Translations under genes and position numbers: made by a program
Assembly: GCA_031178585.1 (NCBI GenBank)
Contig: JAPSIT010000009.1
Span: forward strand, 1-36,553
Length of the DNA stretch: 36,553 nt
Reading direction: 5' to 3'
Source of the DNA: Arthrobacter sp.
GTDB lineage: Bacteria > Actinomycetota > Actinomycetes > Actinomycetales > Micrococcaceae
Shown here: one piece after another, positions 29,217 to 36,553 of the stretch
Layout: each line of letters starts with the position of its first letter
Numbering within the stretch: position 1 is the first letter of the stretch
The notes under the pieces: model-generated
Database searches by the model: none
What the model was told of the DNA's origin: nothing
What the model saw: the letters and a program-made list of their open reading frames with translations, nothing else

Positions 29217-31145
29217 ATGTCTGAAACCACCACCAACACCGCGGTAGCCACTGCATCGCGCAGTGATCTGCGCAACGTCGCGATTGTGGCCCACGTTGAC
29301 CATGGCAAGACCACCCTTGTGGACGCCATGCTCAAGCAGACCAACTCCTTCGCCTCGCACGGGGAGGTTGAAGACCGCGTCATGGACTCCGGTGACCTGG
29401 AGCGCGAAAAGGGCATCACCATCCTGGCGAAGAACACCACCGTTGCCTACAACGGTCCCTCTTCCAACGGTGAAACCATCACCATCAACGTGATCGACAC
29501 CCCCGGCCACGCCGACTTCGGCGGCGAGGTGGAGCGCGGCCTGTCCATGGTTGACGGCGTCGTCCTGCTGGTTGATGCCTCCGAGGGCCCGCTGCCGCAG
29601 ACGCGGTTCGTGCTCCGCAAGGCGCTGGCCGCGCACCTGCCCGTCATCCTGCTGGTGAACAAGACAGACCGTCCTGACGCCCGCATCGATGAGGTTGTCC
29701 ACGAGTCGATGGACCTCCTGCTCGGCCTGGCCTCCGACCTCGCGGACGAAGTGCCTGACCTGGACCTGGATGAGATCCTCAACGTTCCCGTCGTCTACGC
29801 AGCCGCCAAGGTTGGCCGCGCGTCCCTGGAGCAGCCGGCCGACGGCGCCGCCCCGGAGAACGAGGACCTTGAGCCCCTGTTCAAGACCATCATCGAGCAC
29901 ATTCCGGCTCCGACCTACAACCCGGAGGGCGTGCTGCAGGCCCACGTGACCAACCTGGACGCCTCCCCGTTCCTTGGCCGCCTCGCTCTGCTGCGCGTCT
30001 ACAACGGCACCCTGCGCAAGGGCCAGCAGGTCGCCTGGGCACGCCAGAACGGTGAGCTGAAGACCGTCAAGATCACCGAGCTGCTCGCCACCAAGGCGCT
30101 CGAGCGCGTTCCGGCCGAGTCAGCCGGTCCCGGTGAGATTGTTGCCGTCGCCGGCATCGAGGACATCACCATCGGTGAAACCCTCACCGACGTTGAGAAC
30201 CCGCAGCCGCTGCCGCTGATCACCGTGGACGATCCCGCGATCTCCATGACCATCGGTATCAACACCTCGCCGCTCGCCGGCAAGGTCAAGGGCGCGAAGG
30301 TGACCGCCCGCCAGGTGAAGGACCGCCTGGATAAGGAACTGATCGGTAATGTCTCCATCAAGGTGCTGCCCACCGAGCGTCCTGACGCCTGGGAAGTCCA
30401 GGGCCGCGGCGAGCTCGCGCTGGCCATCCTCGTGGAGCAGATGCGCCGTGAAGGCTTTGAGCTCACAGTCGGCAAGCCGCAGGTTGTCACCAAGACCATC
30501 GACGGCAAGATCCACGAGCCGATGGAGCACATGACCATCGACGTGCCCGAAGAGTACCTCGGCGCTGTGACCCAGCTGATGGCTGCCCGCAAGGGCCGCA
30601 TGACCAACATGGCCAACCACGGCACGGGCTGGGTGCGCATGGAGTTCATCGTTCCCGCCCGCGGCCTCATCGGCTTCCGCACGAAGTTCCTCACGGACAC
30701 CCGCGGCGCCGGCATCGCGGCCTCGATCTCGGAAGGCTACGAGCCCTGGGCCGGACCGATCGAATACCGCACCAACGGCTCGATGGTCGCCGACCGCGCC
30801 GGCGTGGTGACTCCGTTCGCCATGATCAACCTGCAGGAACGCGGCTCGTTCTTCGTCAAGCCCACCTCAGAGGTTTACGAAGGCATGATCGTGGGCGAGA
30901 ACTCCCGCGCTGACGACATGGACGTGAACATCACCAAGGAAAAGAAGCTCACCAACATGCGTGCCGCTTCTTCCGACAGCTTCGAGAACCTCACGCCCCC
31001 GCGCGAGCTCACCCTCGAAGAGTGCCTCGAATTCGCCCGCGAAGACGAGTGCGTCGAGGTCACCCCGGAGGACATCCGCATCCGCAAGGTCATCCTCGAC
31101 TCGAACGAGCGTGCCAAGGCCAACCGCGCCCGCGCGAAGGCCTAA
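29217..31145 (+). CDS. typA: Ribosome-binding translational GTPase TypA/BipA
   Basis: The 642-residue protein is a translation-factor GTPase: G1 AHVDHGKT at residues 25-32, G3 DTPGHADF from 94 and G4 NKTD at 148-151. Beyond the EF-Tu-like domain II come the elongation-factor-G-like domains and the TypA-specific C-terminus with FIVPARGLIGFRTKFLTDTR and SFENLTPPRELTLEECLEF. Compared with E. coli BipA (about 607 residues) it has a short extra N-terminus and an insertion near GRASLEQPADGAAPENEDLE, a usual feature in actinobacteria. TypA assists ribosome assembly, notably in cold or stress. ATG 29217 has a weak ribosome binding site. A strong terminator follows at 31210. Confidence 0.95.
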   Translation: MSETTTNTAVATASRSDLRNVAIVAHVDHGKTTLVDAMLKQTNSFASHGEVEDRVMDSGDLEREKGITILAKNTTVAYNGPSSNGETITINVIDTPGHADFGGEVERGLSMVDGVVLLVDASEGPLPQTRFVLRKALAAHLPVILLVNKTDRPDARIDEVVHESMDLLLGLASDLADEVPDLDLDEILNVPVVYAAAKVGRASLEQPADGAAPENEDLEPLFKTIIEHIPAPTYNPEGVLQAHVTNLDASPFLGRLALLRVYNGTLRKGQQVAWARQNGELKTVKITELLATKALERVPAESAGPGEIVAVAGIEDITIGETLTDVENPQPLPLITVDDPAISMTIGINTSPLAGKVKGAKVTARQVKDRLDKELIGNVSIKVLPTERPDAWEVQGRGELALAILVEQMRREGFELTVGKPQVVTKTIDGKIHEPMEHMTIDVPEEYLGAVTQLMAARKGRMTNMANHGTGWVRMEFIVPARGLIGFRTKFLTDTRGAGIAASISEGYEPWAGPIEYRTNGSMVADRAGVVTPFAMINLQERGSFFVKPTSEVYEGMIVGENSRADDMDVNITKEKKLTNMRAASSDSFENLTPPRELTLEECLEFAREDECVEVTPEDIRIRKVILDSNERAKANRARAKA

Positions 31146-31209
31146 CCAGCGCCTTCCATTCCTGCAAATCCCTGAGACGGAGAGCAGCTGGCGGAAGAGT
31201 GTGAACAAG

Positions 31210-31263
31210 AGAGCTGCCGGCACGGCAGGCGGCCTGGCCGCCGCCGGGCCGGCAGCTCTTTTT
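31210..31263. terminator. Intrinsic terminator after typA
   Basis: AGAGCTGCCGGC (31210-31221) pairs perfectly with GCCGGCAGCTCT (31248-31259), and T-residues continue to 31263. The 26-nt loop has further GC-rich pairing. It lies between typA and the convergent ArsR-type gene. Confidence 0.88.
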
Positions 31264-31314
31264 GCAGTCCCTGCAGGTGCCGTACGGCACCGTCAGCAGA
31301 CCCAGCAGACAGGA

Positions 31315-31824
31315 CTAGTCAGCCGTCGGATCCCGGTGGTGGGCGATCATCAGCGAGGTGGCCTCGCCGTCATCGTCGGCCGGCAGGGCCATGTATTCGT
31401 CGAGCACAGCGCGCAGCTTGTCCAGCATTTCCTGCCTCCGGACAGCGTTGAACTTCACGCCCAGGCGCCACACCTCGATGTCTTCCGGCGGCAGGTCCCG
31501 GGTCTCCTGCAGGAAGGTCTCGATGAGGATCGGCGCGACATTGTCCACGGACGTGGCCCAGGACTTTCGGCTGGCAATGTAGGGGACTTCAGCGGCGCCC
31601 CGCCGGCCTTTGCGGCGCTCTTCAGCGAGCAGGAAACCGGTCCGTACCAGGGTGCGCACGTGATGCAGGCTGGAAGCGGGATTGATACCCAACAGCTCGG
31701 CGATTTCCTTGTTGGTTCGGGCCTGGTGCAGGCACAAGCGCAGGATCCGAAGCCTGAGCGGAGAGCTGAGCGCACGGCCCTTCGCCACCAGGTCAGCGTC
31801 GTCGCTTTCCGGCGCGGGTGTCAT
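31315..31824 (-). CDS. ArsR-family winged-helix transcriptional regulator
   Basis: The 169-residue protein has an ArsR-type winged helix in its first half: LSSPLRLRILRLCLHQARTN, KEIAELLGINPASSLHHVRT (recognition helix) and LVRTGFLLAEERRKG (wing). No metal-binding ELCVCDL-type cysteine motif is present, so it is not a classical metal sensor. The C-terminal half (IETFLQETRDLPPEDIEVWR onward) may bind a ligand. It is divergent from an MFS exporter gene with a palindrome between them, which suggests that it represses the exporter and itself. TAGACT lies 6 nt before its ATG on the minus strand, fitting a leaderless mRNA. Confidence 0.85.
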   Translation of the reverse strand: MTPAPESDDADLVAKGRALSSPLRLRILRLCLHQARTNKEIAELLGINPASSLHHVRTLVRTGFLLAEERRKGRRGAAEVPYIASRKSWATSVDNVAPILIETFLQETRDLPPEDIEVWRLGVKFNAVRRQEMLDKLRAVLDEYMALPADDDGEATSLMIAHHRDPTAD

Positions 31825-31830
31825 AGCGCC

Positions 31831-31836
31831 AGTCTA
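31831..31836 (-). promoter_or_regulatory. -10 box candidate for a leaderless regulator transcript
   Basis: On the minus strand TAGACT ends 6 nt before the ATG at 31824. There is no ribosome binding site. The operator-like palindrome at 31850-31867 covers the expected -35 region. Confidence 0.4.
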
Positions 31837-31849
31837 GCCAGCAATAAGT

Positions 31850-31867
31850 GATTGACATATATCAATC
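31850..31867. promoter_or_regulatory. Palindromic operator candidate between regulator and exporter
   Basis: GATTGACATATATCAATC is an 18-bp palindrome with one non-matching pair of positions (GATTGA and TCAATC arms, ATAT centre). It includes a perfect TTGACA (31852-31857) that can serve as the -35 element of the exporter gene, with GAAACT at 31875-31880 as a weak -10 after 17 bp. Binding here would block both divergent promoters. Confidence 0.7.
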
Positions 31868-31886
31868 GCCACTGGAAACTGATGCG

Positions 31887-33167
31887 GTGACAGCCGAACG
31901 GACCGCTGCAGGGGAAGCATCCAAATCGCTGTTACTGGACCGCAACTTCACCACCTTCTGGGCCGGGCAGGCCATGAGCCAGCTCGGTGCACAACTGGGG
32001 CAACTGGCGTTTCCGGTACTGGCAGTGTCCATGCTGCATGCCTCAGAATTCGAGGTGGGCGTGCTCAATGCAGCTGGCCTCGCCGCGTTTCTCATCGTGG
32101 GTCTGCCGGCGGGCGCCTGGGTGGACCGGTGGCTGAAGCGTCCCACCATGATCCATGCCGACCTCACGAGGATGGCGGCGATGGCAGCAGTGCCACTGCT
32201 GTGGTGGGGCGGGCTGCTTGAGATTTGGCACCTCTACGTCATCGCGGCGGTCGTCGGCACGGCCACAGTGTTCTTCGACGTCTCCTACCAGAGCTATGTT
32301 CCCGTCCTGGTCGCGCCCGGGCAGGTCAACCAGGCCAACTCAAAGCTCGAGGCAACAGCCCAAATAGCCAGGATCGGCGGGCCTGCCGCGGGTGGCCTGC
32401 TGCTGGCGGTGGTCACGGCTCCCGTGCTCTTCATCGGCGAGGCCATCGGCTACTTCCTGTCTGCGATCTTCCTGGCCCGCACCCGCGACCGGGAGGTGGC
32501 CCCGCCGCTGGAGGACAGGCGGCCGCTGCGCGCGGAGATCAAGGAAGGGCTCGGGTTTGTCATCCGGCATCCACTCATCAGCCGCATCGCCGCCTGCACG
32601 GCCGCCATGAATTTTTTCGGCATGATCATTTTCACGATGATGCCGGTCTTGGTCCTGCGGACCCTCGACCTGGGCCCGCAGGGGATGGGCCTGGTCATGG
32701 CCGTGGGCGCCGCCGGCGGCCTGCTCGGGGCAGTGGCCGCCCCGAAGCTGGCTGCCCGGGTGGGGGAGGGCACGGTGATACCGCTCTGCGCGGTGGCCAG
32801 CTCCATTTTCCTGATTCCTTTGCCAGTGGCTGCCATGGTCGCCGAACCCGCTGCATCCCTTGTGCTGGTGCTGGTCTCCGAGTTCTGCTTCGGGTTCGTG
32901 GTGCTGATCTACAACATCATGCAGCTCAGCATGCGCCAGCGCGTGTGCCCGCCCCGGCTGCTGGGGAGGATGAACGCGTCGATCCGGTTCGTGGTGTGGG
33001 GAGTCATGCCGCTGGCCGCCCTGGCGTCCGGCCTTCTCGCTCAGCAGCTCGGCCTCATCGCGGTCATTTGGATCGGGACTGCCGGCAGTTTCCTGGCAGC
33101 CGCACCGGTGGTGTTCTCGCCGTTGCTGCGCATGCGCACCCTGCCCAGCCAGGTCGAGGGCAGCTAG
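31887..33167 (+). CDS. MFS transporter (multidrug/siderophore-exporter type)
   Basis: The MFS permease has about 426 residues from GTG 31887. The longest reading starts at GTG 31848, but that start lies inside the divergent promoter and operator, so I prefer 31887. The N-terminus LLLDRNFTTFWAGQAMSQLG and the GLPAGAWVDRWLKRPTMIHADL loop are characteristic of the EntS/DHA3-like group (drug or siderophore export). About 12 membrane segments alternate with short loops. The motif QANSKLEATAQIARIGGPAAGG is also usual in this group. The substrate is unknown. It is divergent from the ArsR-type regulator, its likely controller. Its stop overlaps the 3' end of the minus-strand gene at 33164 by four bases. 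Confidence 0.85.
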   Translation: MTAERTAAGEASKSLLLDRNFTTFWAGQAMSQLGAQLGQLAFPVLAVSMLHASEFEVGVLNAAGLAAFLIVGLPAGAWVDRWLKRPTMIHADLTRMAAMAAVPLLWWGGLLEIWHLYVIAAVVGTATVFFDVSYQSYVPVLVAPGQVNQANSKLEATAQIARIGGPAAGGLLLAVVTAPVLFIGEAIGYFLSAIFLARTRDREVAPPLEDRRPLRAEIKEGLGFVIRHPLISRIAACTAAMNFFGMIIFTMMPVLVLRTLDLGPQGMGLVMAVGAAGGLLGAVAAPKLAARVGEGTVIPLCAVASSIFLIPLPVAAMVAEPAASLVLVLVSEFCFGFVVLIYNIMQLSMRQRVCPPRLLGRMNASIRFVVWGVMPLAALASGLLAQQLGLIAVIWIGTAGSFLAAAPVVFSPLLRMRTLPSQVEGS

Positions 33168-33403
33168 CTCCGCGGACTTCGTCGGGCCGGCGGGGGCGGC
33201 ACGTGCTTGGCGGCCACCACCCGCTCGAGGTGAATGACGACGTCGGCGCTGCGGGTCCGCACGGTGCATTCAGTCGCGCTGCACTCCAGCAGGTCTCCCA
33301 GCGCATCCGTGAACCCGCCGTCGATCCTGTACCTCACCACCACGCGGGTCCCGGGGGAGGCGGCGGCGAGGAAGGCACGGGGTGGGGAGGGCGGCAGGTT
33401 CAC
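33164..33403 (-). CDS. Small SH3-like protein of unknown function
   Basis: The 79-residue protein contains RVVVRYRIDGGFTDALGDLL and HLERVVAAKHVPPPPARR. This strand-rich pattern resembles the short N-terminal domain found before GNAT acetyltransferase domains in many actinobacterial proteins, but here it stands alone. No acetyltransferase domain follows on either side. The Pro- and Arg-rich C-terminus is typical of that domain's end. The ATG at 33403 is used. It is convergent with the MFS exporter gene, with which its stop overlaps. No function is known to me. Confidence 0.65.
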   Translation of the reverse strand: MNLPPSPPRAFLAAASPGTRVVVRYRIDGGFTDALGDLLECSATECTVRTRSADVVIHLERVVAAKHVPPPPARRSPRS

Positions 33404-33572
33404 GCGTTCATCGTATGACGCCTCCGGAGTGTGACGCCTGTGGACTGTGACGCGCCGCTACGTTCGCTATGCGGGGCTGGGAGATAATAGGCTCTGAAGT
33501 CAGAGAGTCCGGCATGCAGGCCGGAAGTACCATCCGGCGCTGGGCCGGTACCAACCTGGAGAGGCAAGGGAC

Positions 33573-33899
33573 GTGACGTACGTAATCGCGCAGCCGTGTG
33601 TAGATGTCAAGGACAAGGCATGCATTGAGGAGTGCCCCGTCGATTGCATCTACGAAGGCGAGCGCTCCCTCTACATCCACCCTGATGAGTGTGTCGACTG
33701 CGGAGCCTGCGAGCCTGTCTGCCCCGTTGAGGCCATCTACTACGAGGATGACACTCCGGAGGAGTGGGCCGACTACTACAAGGCCAACGTCGAGTTCTTC
33801 GATGAGCTGGGGTCTCCGGGCGGCGCGGCCAAGATCGGCAACACCCACACGGACCACCCGATGATTGCAGCGCTTCCGCCGCAGAACCAGGACCACTGA
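33573..33899 (+). CDS. fdxA: 7Fe ferredoxin ([3Fe-4S][4Fe-4S])
   Basis: The 108-residue ferredoxin has cysteines at 9, 17, 21, 25, 40, 43, 46 and 50. This spacing matches Azotobacter FdI-type 7Fe ferredoxins shifted by one: Cys9, 17 and 50 should hold the [3Fe-4S] cluster, and Cys21, 40, 43 and 46 the [4Fe-4S] cluster. The missing second cysteine of the first CxxC motif (D12 region) is what makes it a 3Fe site. The C-terminal extension with EEWADYYKANVEFFDELGSP is typical of the actinobacterial FdxA/FdxC group. It carries electrons to cytoplasmic partners. The GTG at 33573 has GGAGAGG upstream. It lies 9 bases before dapC, the usual actinobacterial pairing. Confidence 0.95.
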   Translation: MTYVIAQPCVDVKDKACIEECPVDCIYEGERSLYIHPDECVDCGACEPVCPVEAIYYEDDTPEEWADYYKANVEFFDELGSPGGAAKIGNTHTDHPMIAALPPQNQDH

Positions 33900-33908
33900 G
33901 GTCCGTAG

Positions 33909-35051
33909 GTGACTACAGCTGTCCGCAGTTTTGGCCTGAGCCTGCCCGACTACCCCTGGGAGGCCATGGCGCCGTACCTCGCTAAAGCGGCCGAACATCC
34001 GGACGGTGTCGTCAACCTGTCCATCGGCACGCCGGTGGACCGCACCCCCCAGGTGATCCAGGAAGCGCTCCGCGCTGCGGCAGACGCCCCCGGCTATCCC
34101 ACGGTGCATGGCACTGCCGCTCTGCGCGGGGCCATCGCCGCCTGGTTTGCACGCCGCCGCGGTGTTGAGGGGCTCGATCCCCGCGACATCATGCCCACGG
34201 TCGGTTCCAAGGAACTCGTGGCCTGGCTGCCGTTCCTGCTGGGGCTGAAGCCGGACGACGTCGTGGTCCGTCCCACTGTCGCCTATCCGACCTATGACAT
34301 CGGAGCCACTTTTGCCGGTGCCACGGCCGTTGCCGCCGACGACCTCGATGAACTCGACGCGGCCACTCGCGCGAAGGTCCGGCTCGTCTGGGTCAATTCA
34401 CCGGGCAACCCCACGGGAAGCGTCCGGGACGCGGATTCCCTGCGCCGAATCGTGGACCAGGCGCGGGAAGTCGGGGCCGTGGTGGCCTCCGACGAGTGCT
34501 ACGCGGAGCTGGGCTGGGGCGAATGGGACCTGCAGCGCGGCGGGGAGGCCGTGCCCAGCATCCTGGACCCCCGCGTCGCCGGCGGCTCCCACGACGGTCT
34601 TCTCGCCGTCTACTCGCTCAGCAAGCAGTCCAACCTCGCAGGCTATCGGGCCGCTTTCGTAGCGGGGGACTCCGCGATCATGGCGAACCTGGTTAACAGC
34701 CGCAAACATGCCGGCATGATTGTTCCTTACCCGGTCCAGGAAGCAATGCGCGTGGCACTCGGGGACGACTCGCACGTGCAGGAGCAGAAAGACCTTTACC
34801 GGGGCCGCCGCGAGCGGATCGTGCCCGCACTTGAAGGCTTTGGACTCACCATTCATGAATCCCATGCGGGGCTTTACCTGTGGTCCACGGCAGGAGAGGC
34901 TACCTGGGACACCATCGGCAGGCTTGCGGAGCGGGGCATTGTTGCAGGACCCGGGGTCTTCTATGGCGAGGCCGGGAATGGGTTTGTGCGCGTGGCACTG
35001 ACCGCATCAGACGAGCGGATCGAGGCCGCGGTAGCCAGGCTGGCCCCGTAA
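33909..35051 (+). CDS. dapC: Succinyldiaminopimelate aminotransferase (DapC)
   Basis: The 380-residue class I PLP aminotransferase starts GLSLPDYPWEAMAPYLAKAAEHPDGVVNLSIGTPVD (only partly needed: VVNLSIGTPVDRTPQVI). The region VWVNSPGNPTGSV is the usual NPTG turn, SDECYAEL holds the cofactor-binding Asp and Tyr, and the PLP lysine is in YSLSKQSNLAGYRAAF (about residue 240). In actinobacteria the DapC of lysine and meso-diaminopimelate synthesis is regularly encoded next to fdxA, which supports this assignment over other aminotransferases. It supplies cell-wall diaminopimelate or lysine. The GTG at 33909 follows the fdxA stop by 9 bases, so the two genes form an operon. Confidence 0.88.
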   Translation: MTTAVRSFGLSLPDYPWEAMAPYLAKAAEHPDGVVNLSIGTPVDRTPQVIQEALRAAADAPGYPTVHGTAALRGAIAAWFARRRGVEGLDPRDIMPTVGSKELVAWLPFLLGLKPDDVVVRPTVAYPTYDIGATFAGATAVAADDLDELDAATRAKVRLVWVNSPGNPTGSVRDADSLRRIVDQAREVGAVVASDECYAELGWGEWDLQRGGEAVPSILDPRVAGGSHDGLLAVYSLSKQSNLAGYRAAFVAGDSAIMANLVNSRKHAGMIVPYPVQEAMRVALGDDSHVQEQKDLYRGRRERIVPALEGFGLTIHESHAGLYLWSTAGEATWDTIGRLAERGIVAGPGVFYGEAGNGFVRVALTASDERIEAAVARLAP

Positions 35052-35252
35052 CAATAGGTGTGACACCGGCCACAACCGGCGCATATTTGCGGTGAACAGG
35101 GCCCCTCGGATTAGTGGCAGGCGAAAAGTGGCGGTAGCTTTTAACTGACTATCAATGGTGGCTTTCTACAAGAAGGCAGCACGGCCGTTGGACGTCCCGC
35201 CGGTGCGGGATCCCCGCGCGGCTCACCCTGATGTTGGATCAAGCTTTCTAGA

Positions 35253-35268
35253 GAGGCCAAGAGGCCTC
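35253..35268 (+). promoter_or_regulatory. Tight stem-loop just before the gltA ribosome binding site
   Basis: GAGGCC (35253-35258) pairs with GGCCTC (35263-35268) around the tetraloop AAGA. It ends 3 nt before the AAGGGG ribosome binding site (35272-35277). The rest of the 231-base dapC-gltA gap holds no gene; TATCAAT near 35148 is a possible -10 element. Confidence 0.45.
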
Positions 35269-35282
35269 ATGAAGGGGACTCC

Positions 35283-36553
35283 ATGACTGAGACCACCAGC
35301 GCACCTGAGACCACCAGCGCGACCCTGCACCACGCAGGCGGCGAACTCGAACTCCCGCGCATCAAGGTTGTAGAGGGAAACGAAGGCTACGACGTTTCCA
35401 AACTTCTGAAGCAGACCGGCGCCGTCGCCTTTGACCCTGGCTTCATGAACACCGCCGCGACCACCTCGGCGATCACCTACATCGACGGCGACGCAGGGAT
35501 CCTGCGTTACCGTGGCTACCCAATCGAGCAGCTCGCGCAGCACTCCAGCTTCCTCGAAGTGTCCTACCTGCTCATCTATGGCAACCTGCCGACTCCCACC
35601 GAGCTGGAGGACTTCGACCAGCGGATCCGCCGCCACACGCTCCTGCACGAGGAGCTCAAGGGCTTCTTCGGCGGCTTCCCGCGCGATGCCCACCCGATGC
35701 CCGTGCTGTCCTCCGCCGTCTCGGCGCTGTCCACCTTCTACCAGGACTCGCTGGACCCGTTCAACGCCGAGCAGGTGGAAGTTTCCACCATCCGCCTCAT
35801 GGCGAAGCTCCCCGTCATCGCCGCCTACGCGCACAAGAAGTCGATCGGGCAGCCGATGCTGTACCCGGACAACTCCATGAACCTGGTGGAGAACTTCCTG
35901 CGACTGAGCTTCGGCCTGCCTGCTGAGCAGTACGAACTGGACCCGGTTGTGGTCAAGGCCCTCGACCTGCTCCTGATCCTGCACGCGGACCACGAGCAGA
36001 ACTGCTCCACCTCGACCGTGCGCCTGGTGGGGTCCTCGAACGCCAACCTGTTCGCCTCCGTTTCCGCGGGAATCAACGCACTGTTCGGCCCGGCCCACGG
36101 CGGAGCCAACGAGGCAGTCCTGAAGATGCTGCGCCAGATCCAGGCCGACGGCACCAAGCCGGAGGACTACATGGAGAAGGTGAAGAACAAGGAAGACGGC
36201 GTCCGCCTCATGGGCTTTGGACACCGCGTCTACAAGAATTACGATCCCCGCGCCAAGATCGTCAAGGCAACGGCCCATGAGATTCTCGGCAAGCTCGGCG
36301 GCAACGACGAGCTGCTGGACATCGCGCTGCGCCTGGAAGAGAAGGCCCTGAACGATGACTACTTCATCCAGCGCAAGCTCTACCCCAATGTGGACTTCTA
36401 CACCGGCCTGATCTACAAGGCCATGGGCTTCCCCGAGAAGATGTTCACTGTGCTGTTCGCGATCGGACGCCTCCCCGGCTGGATTGCGCAGTGGCGCGAA
36501 ATGATCAGCGATCCCACAACGAAGATTGGCCGCCCGCGCCAGCTTTACATTGG
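35283..36553 (+). CDS. gltA: Citrate synthase, 3'-truncated by the window edge
   Basis: 423 codons of a type II (hexameric-type) citrate synthase are present and the frame is open to the edge; the family usually has about 430 residues, so only a few are missing. The enzyme condenses oxaloacetate with acetyl-CoA at the entry of the TCA cycle. The three catalytic residues are in place: His in LLILHADHEQNCSTST, His in GFGHRVYKNYDPRA and Asp in YPNVDFYTGLIY. The N-terminus GELELPRIKVVEGNEGYDVS is typical of actinobacterial GltA. The ATG at 35283 has AAGGGG with 5-nt spacing, just after a small stem-loop. It follows dapC by 231 bases and probably has its own promoter. Confidence 0.96.
   Translation, partial: MTETTSAPETTSATLHHAGGELELPRIKVVEGNEGYDVSKLLKQTGAVAFDPGFMNTAATTSAITYIDGDAGILRYRGYPIEQLAQHSSFLEVSYLLIYGNLPTPTELEDFDQRIRRHTLLHEELKGFFGGFPRDAHPMPVLSSAVSALSTFYQDSLDPFNAEQVEVSTIRLMAKLPVIAAYAHKKSIGQPMLYPDNSMNLVENFLRLSFGLPAEQYELDPVVVKALDLLLILHADHEQNCSTSTVRLVGSSNANLFASVSAGINALFGPAHGGANEAVLKMLRQIQADGTKPEDYMEKVKNKEDGVRLMGFGHRVYKNYDPRAKIVKATAHEILGKLGGNDELLDIALRLEEKALNDDYFIQRKLYPNVDFYTGLIYKAMGFPEKMFTVLFAIGRLPGWIAQWREMISDPTTKIGRPRQLYI

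Noticed and set aside
1..36553. CRISPR array
   Set aside because: No regularly spaced repeats with unique spacers were seen; the only tandem repeats are the 21-nt repeat in rsgA and the 18-bp duplication at 16463.

Overview
The window is high-GC DNA with dense, often overlapping genes and GTG starts. The products (7Fe ferredoxin next to DapC and citrate synthase, a YchF C-terminus reading FRFNV, long-leader lipoproteins, fused peptide-transporter ATPases) suggest an actinobacterium of the Micrococcaceae, most likely Arthrobacter sensu lato. That assignment is inference from gene content and style; no rRNA is present. Most of the window is ordinary chromosome.

Layout. Positions 1-3077: a truncated nitronate monooxygenase, a BadF/GlcNAc-kinase-like ATPase, a Nudix hydrolase and the ribosome GTPase RsgA, whose leader holds a small same-frame ORF and a 21-nt repeat. 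Positions 3123-6919: a compact four-gene osmoprotectant (glycine betaine/choline/proline type) ABC importer with a recognisable promoter and a strong terminator. Positions 7028-15594: housekeeping genes alaA, ppk2, xseB-xseA, a membrane protein, ispH, rmuC and ychF.

Positions 15576-20130 are the most interesting part: a decayed, about 4.5-kb integrative (phage-like) element inserted at the 3' end of ychF. It is bounded by a 19-nt direct repeat with one mismatch. The left copy is the real end of ychF and the right copy is a displaced FRFNV-stop remnant, so these look like attL and attR. Inside are an integrase reduced to its C-terminal half, a phage-type gene broken over three frames, the N-terminus of a small terminase with a one-base deletion, an excisionase with a frameshift, an apparently intact secreted HNH-type nuclease, a hypothetical gene, a small membrane protein, and an almost gene-free stretch with two families of repeated hairpins.

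Positions 20823-28014: an Opp/Dpp-type peptide importer (binding lipoprotein, an unusually long permease, a second permease, and a fused two-domain ATPase), interrupted by an antisense PH-domain-like membrane protein gene. Positions 28079-36553: an SGNH-hydrolase lipoprotein, typA, a divergent ArsR-family regulator/MFS exporter pair sharing a palindromic operator, a small SH3-like protein, fdxA, dapC and nearly complete gltA.

Several genes have a TANNNT-like -10 box about 6 nt before the start codon, which fits leaderless mRNAs. No rRNA, tRNA, CRISPR array or complete insertion sequence was seen.
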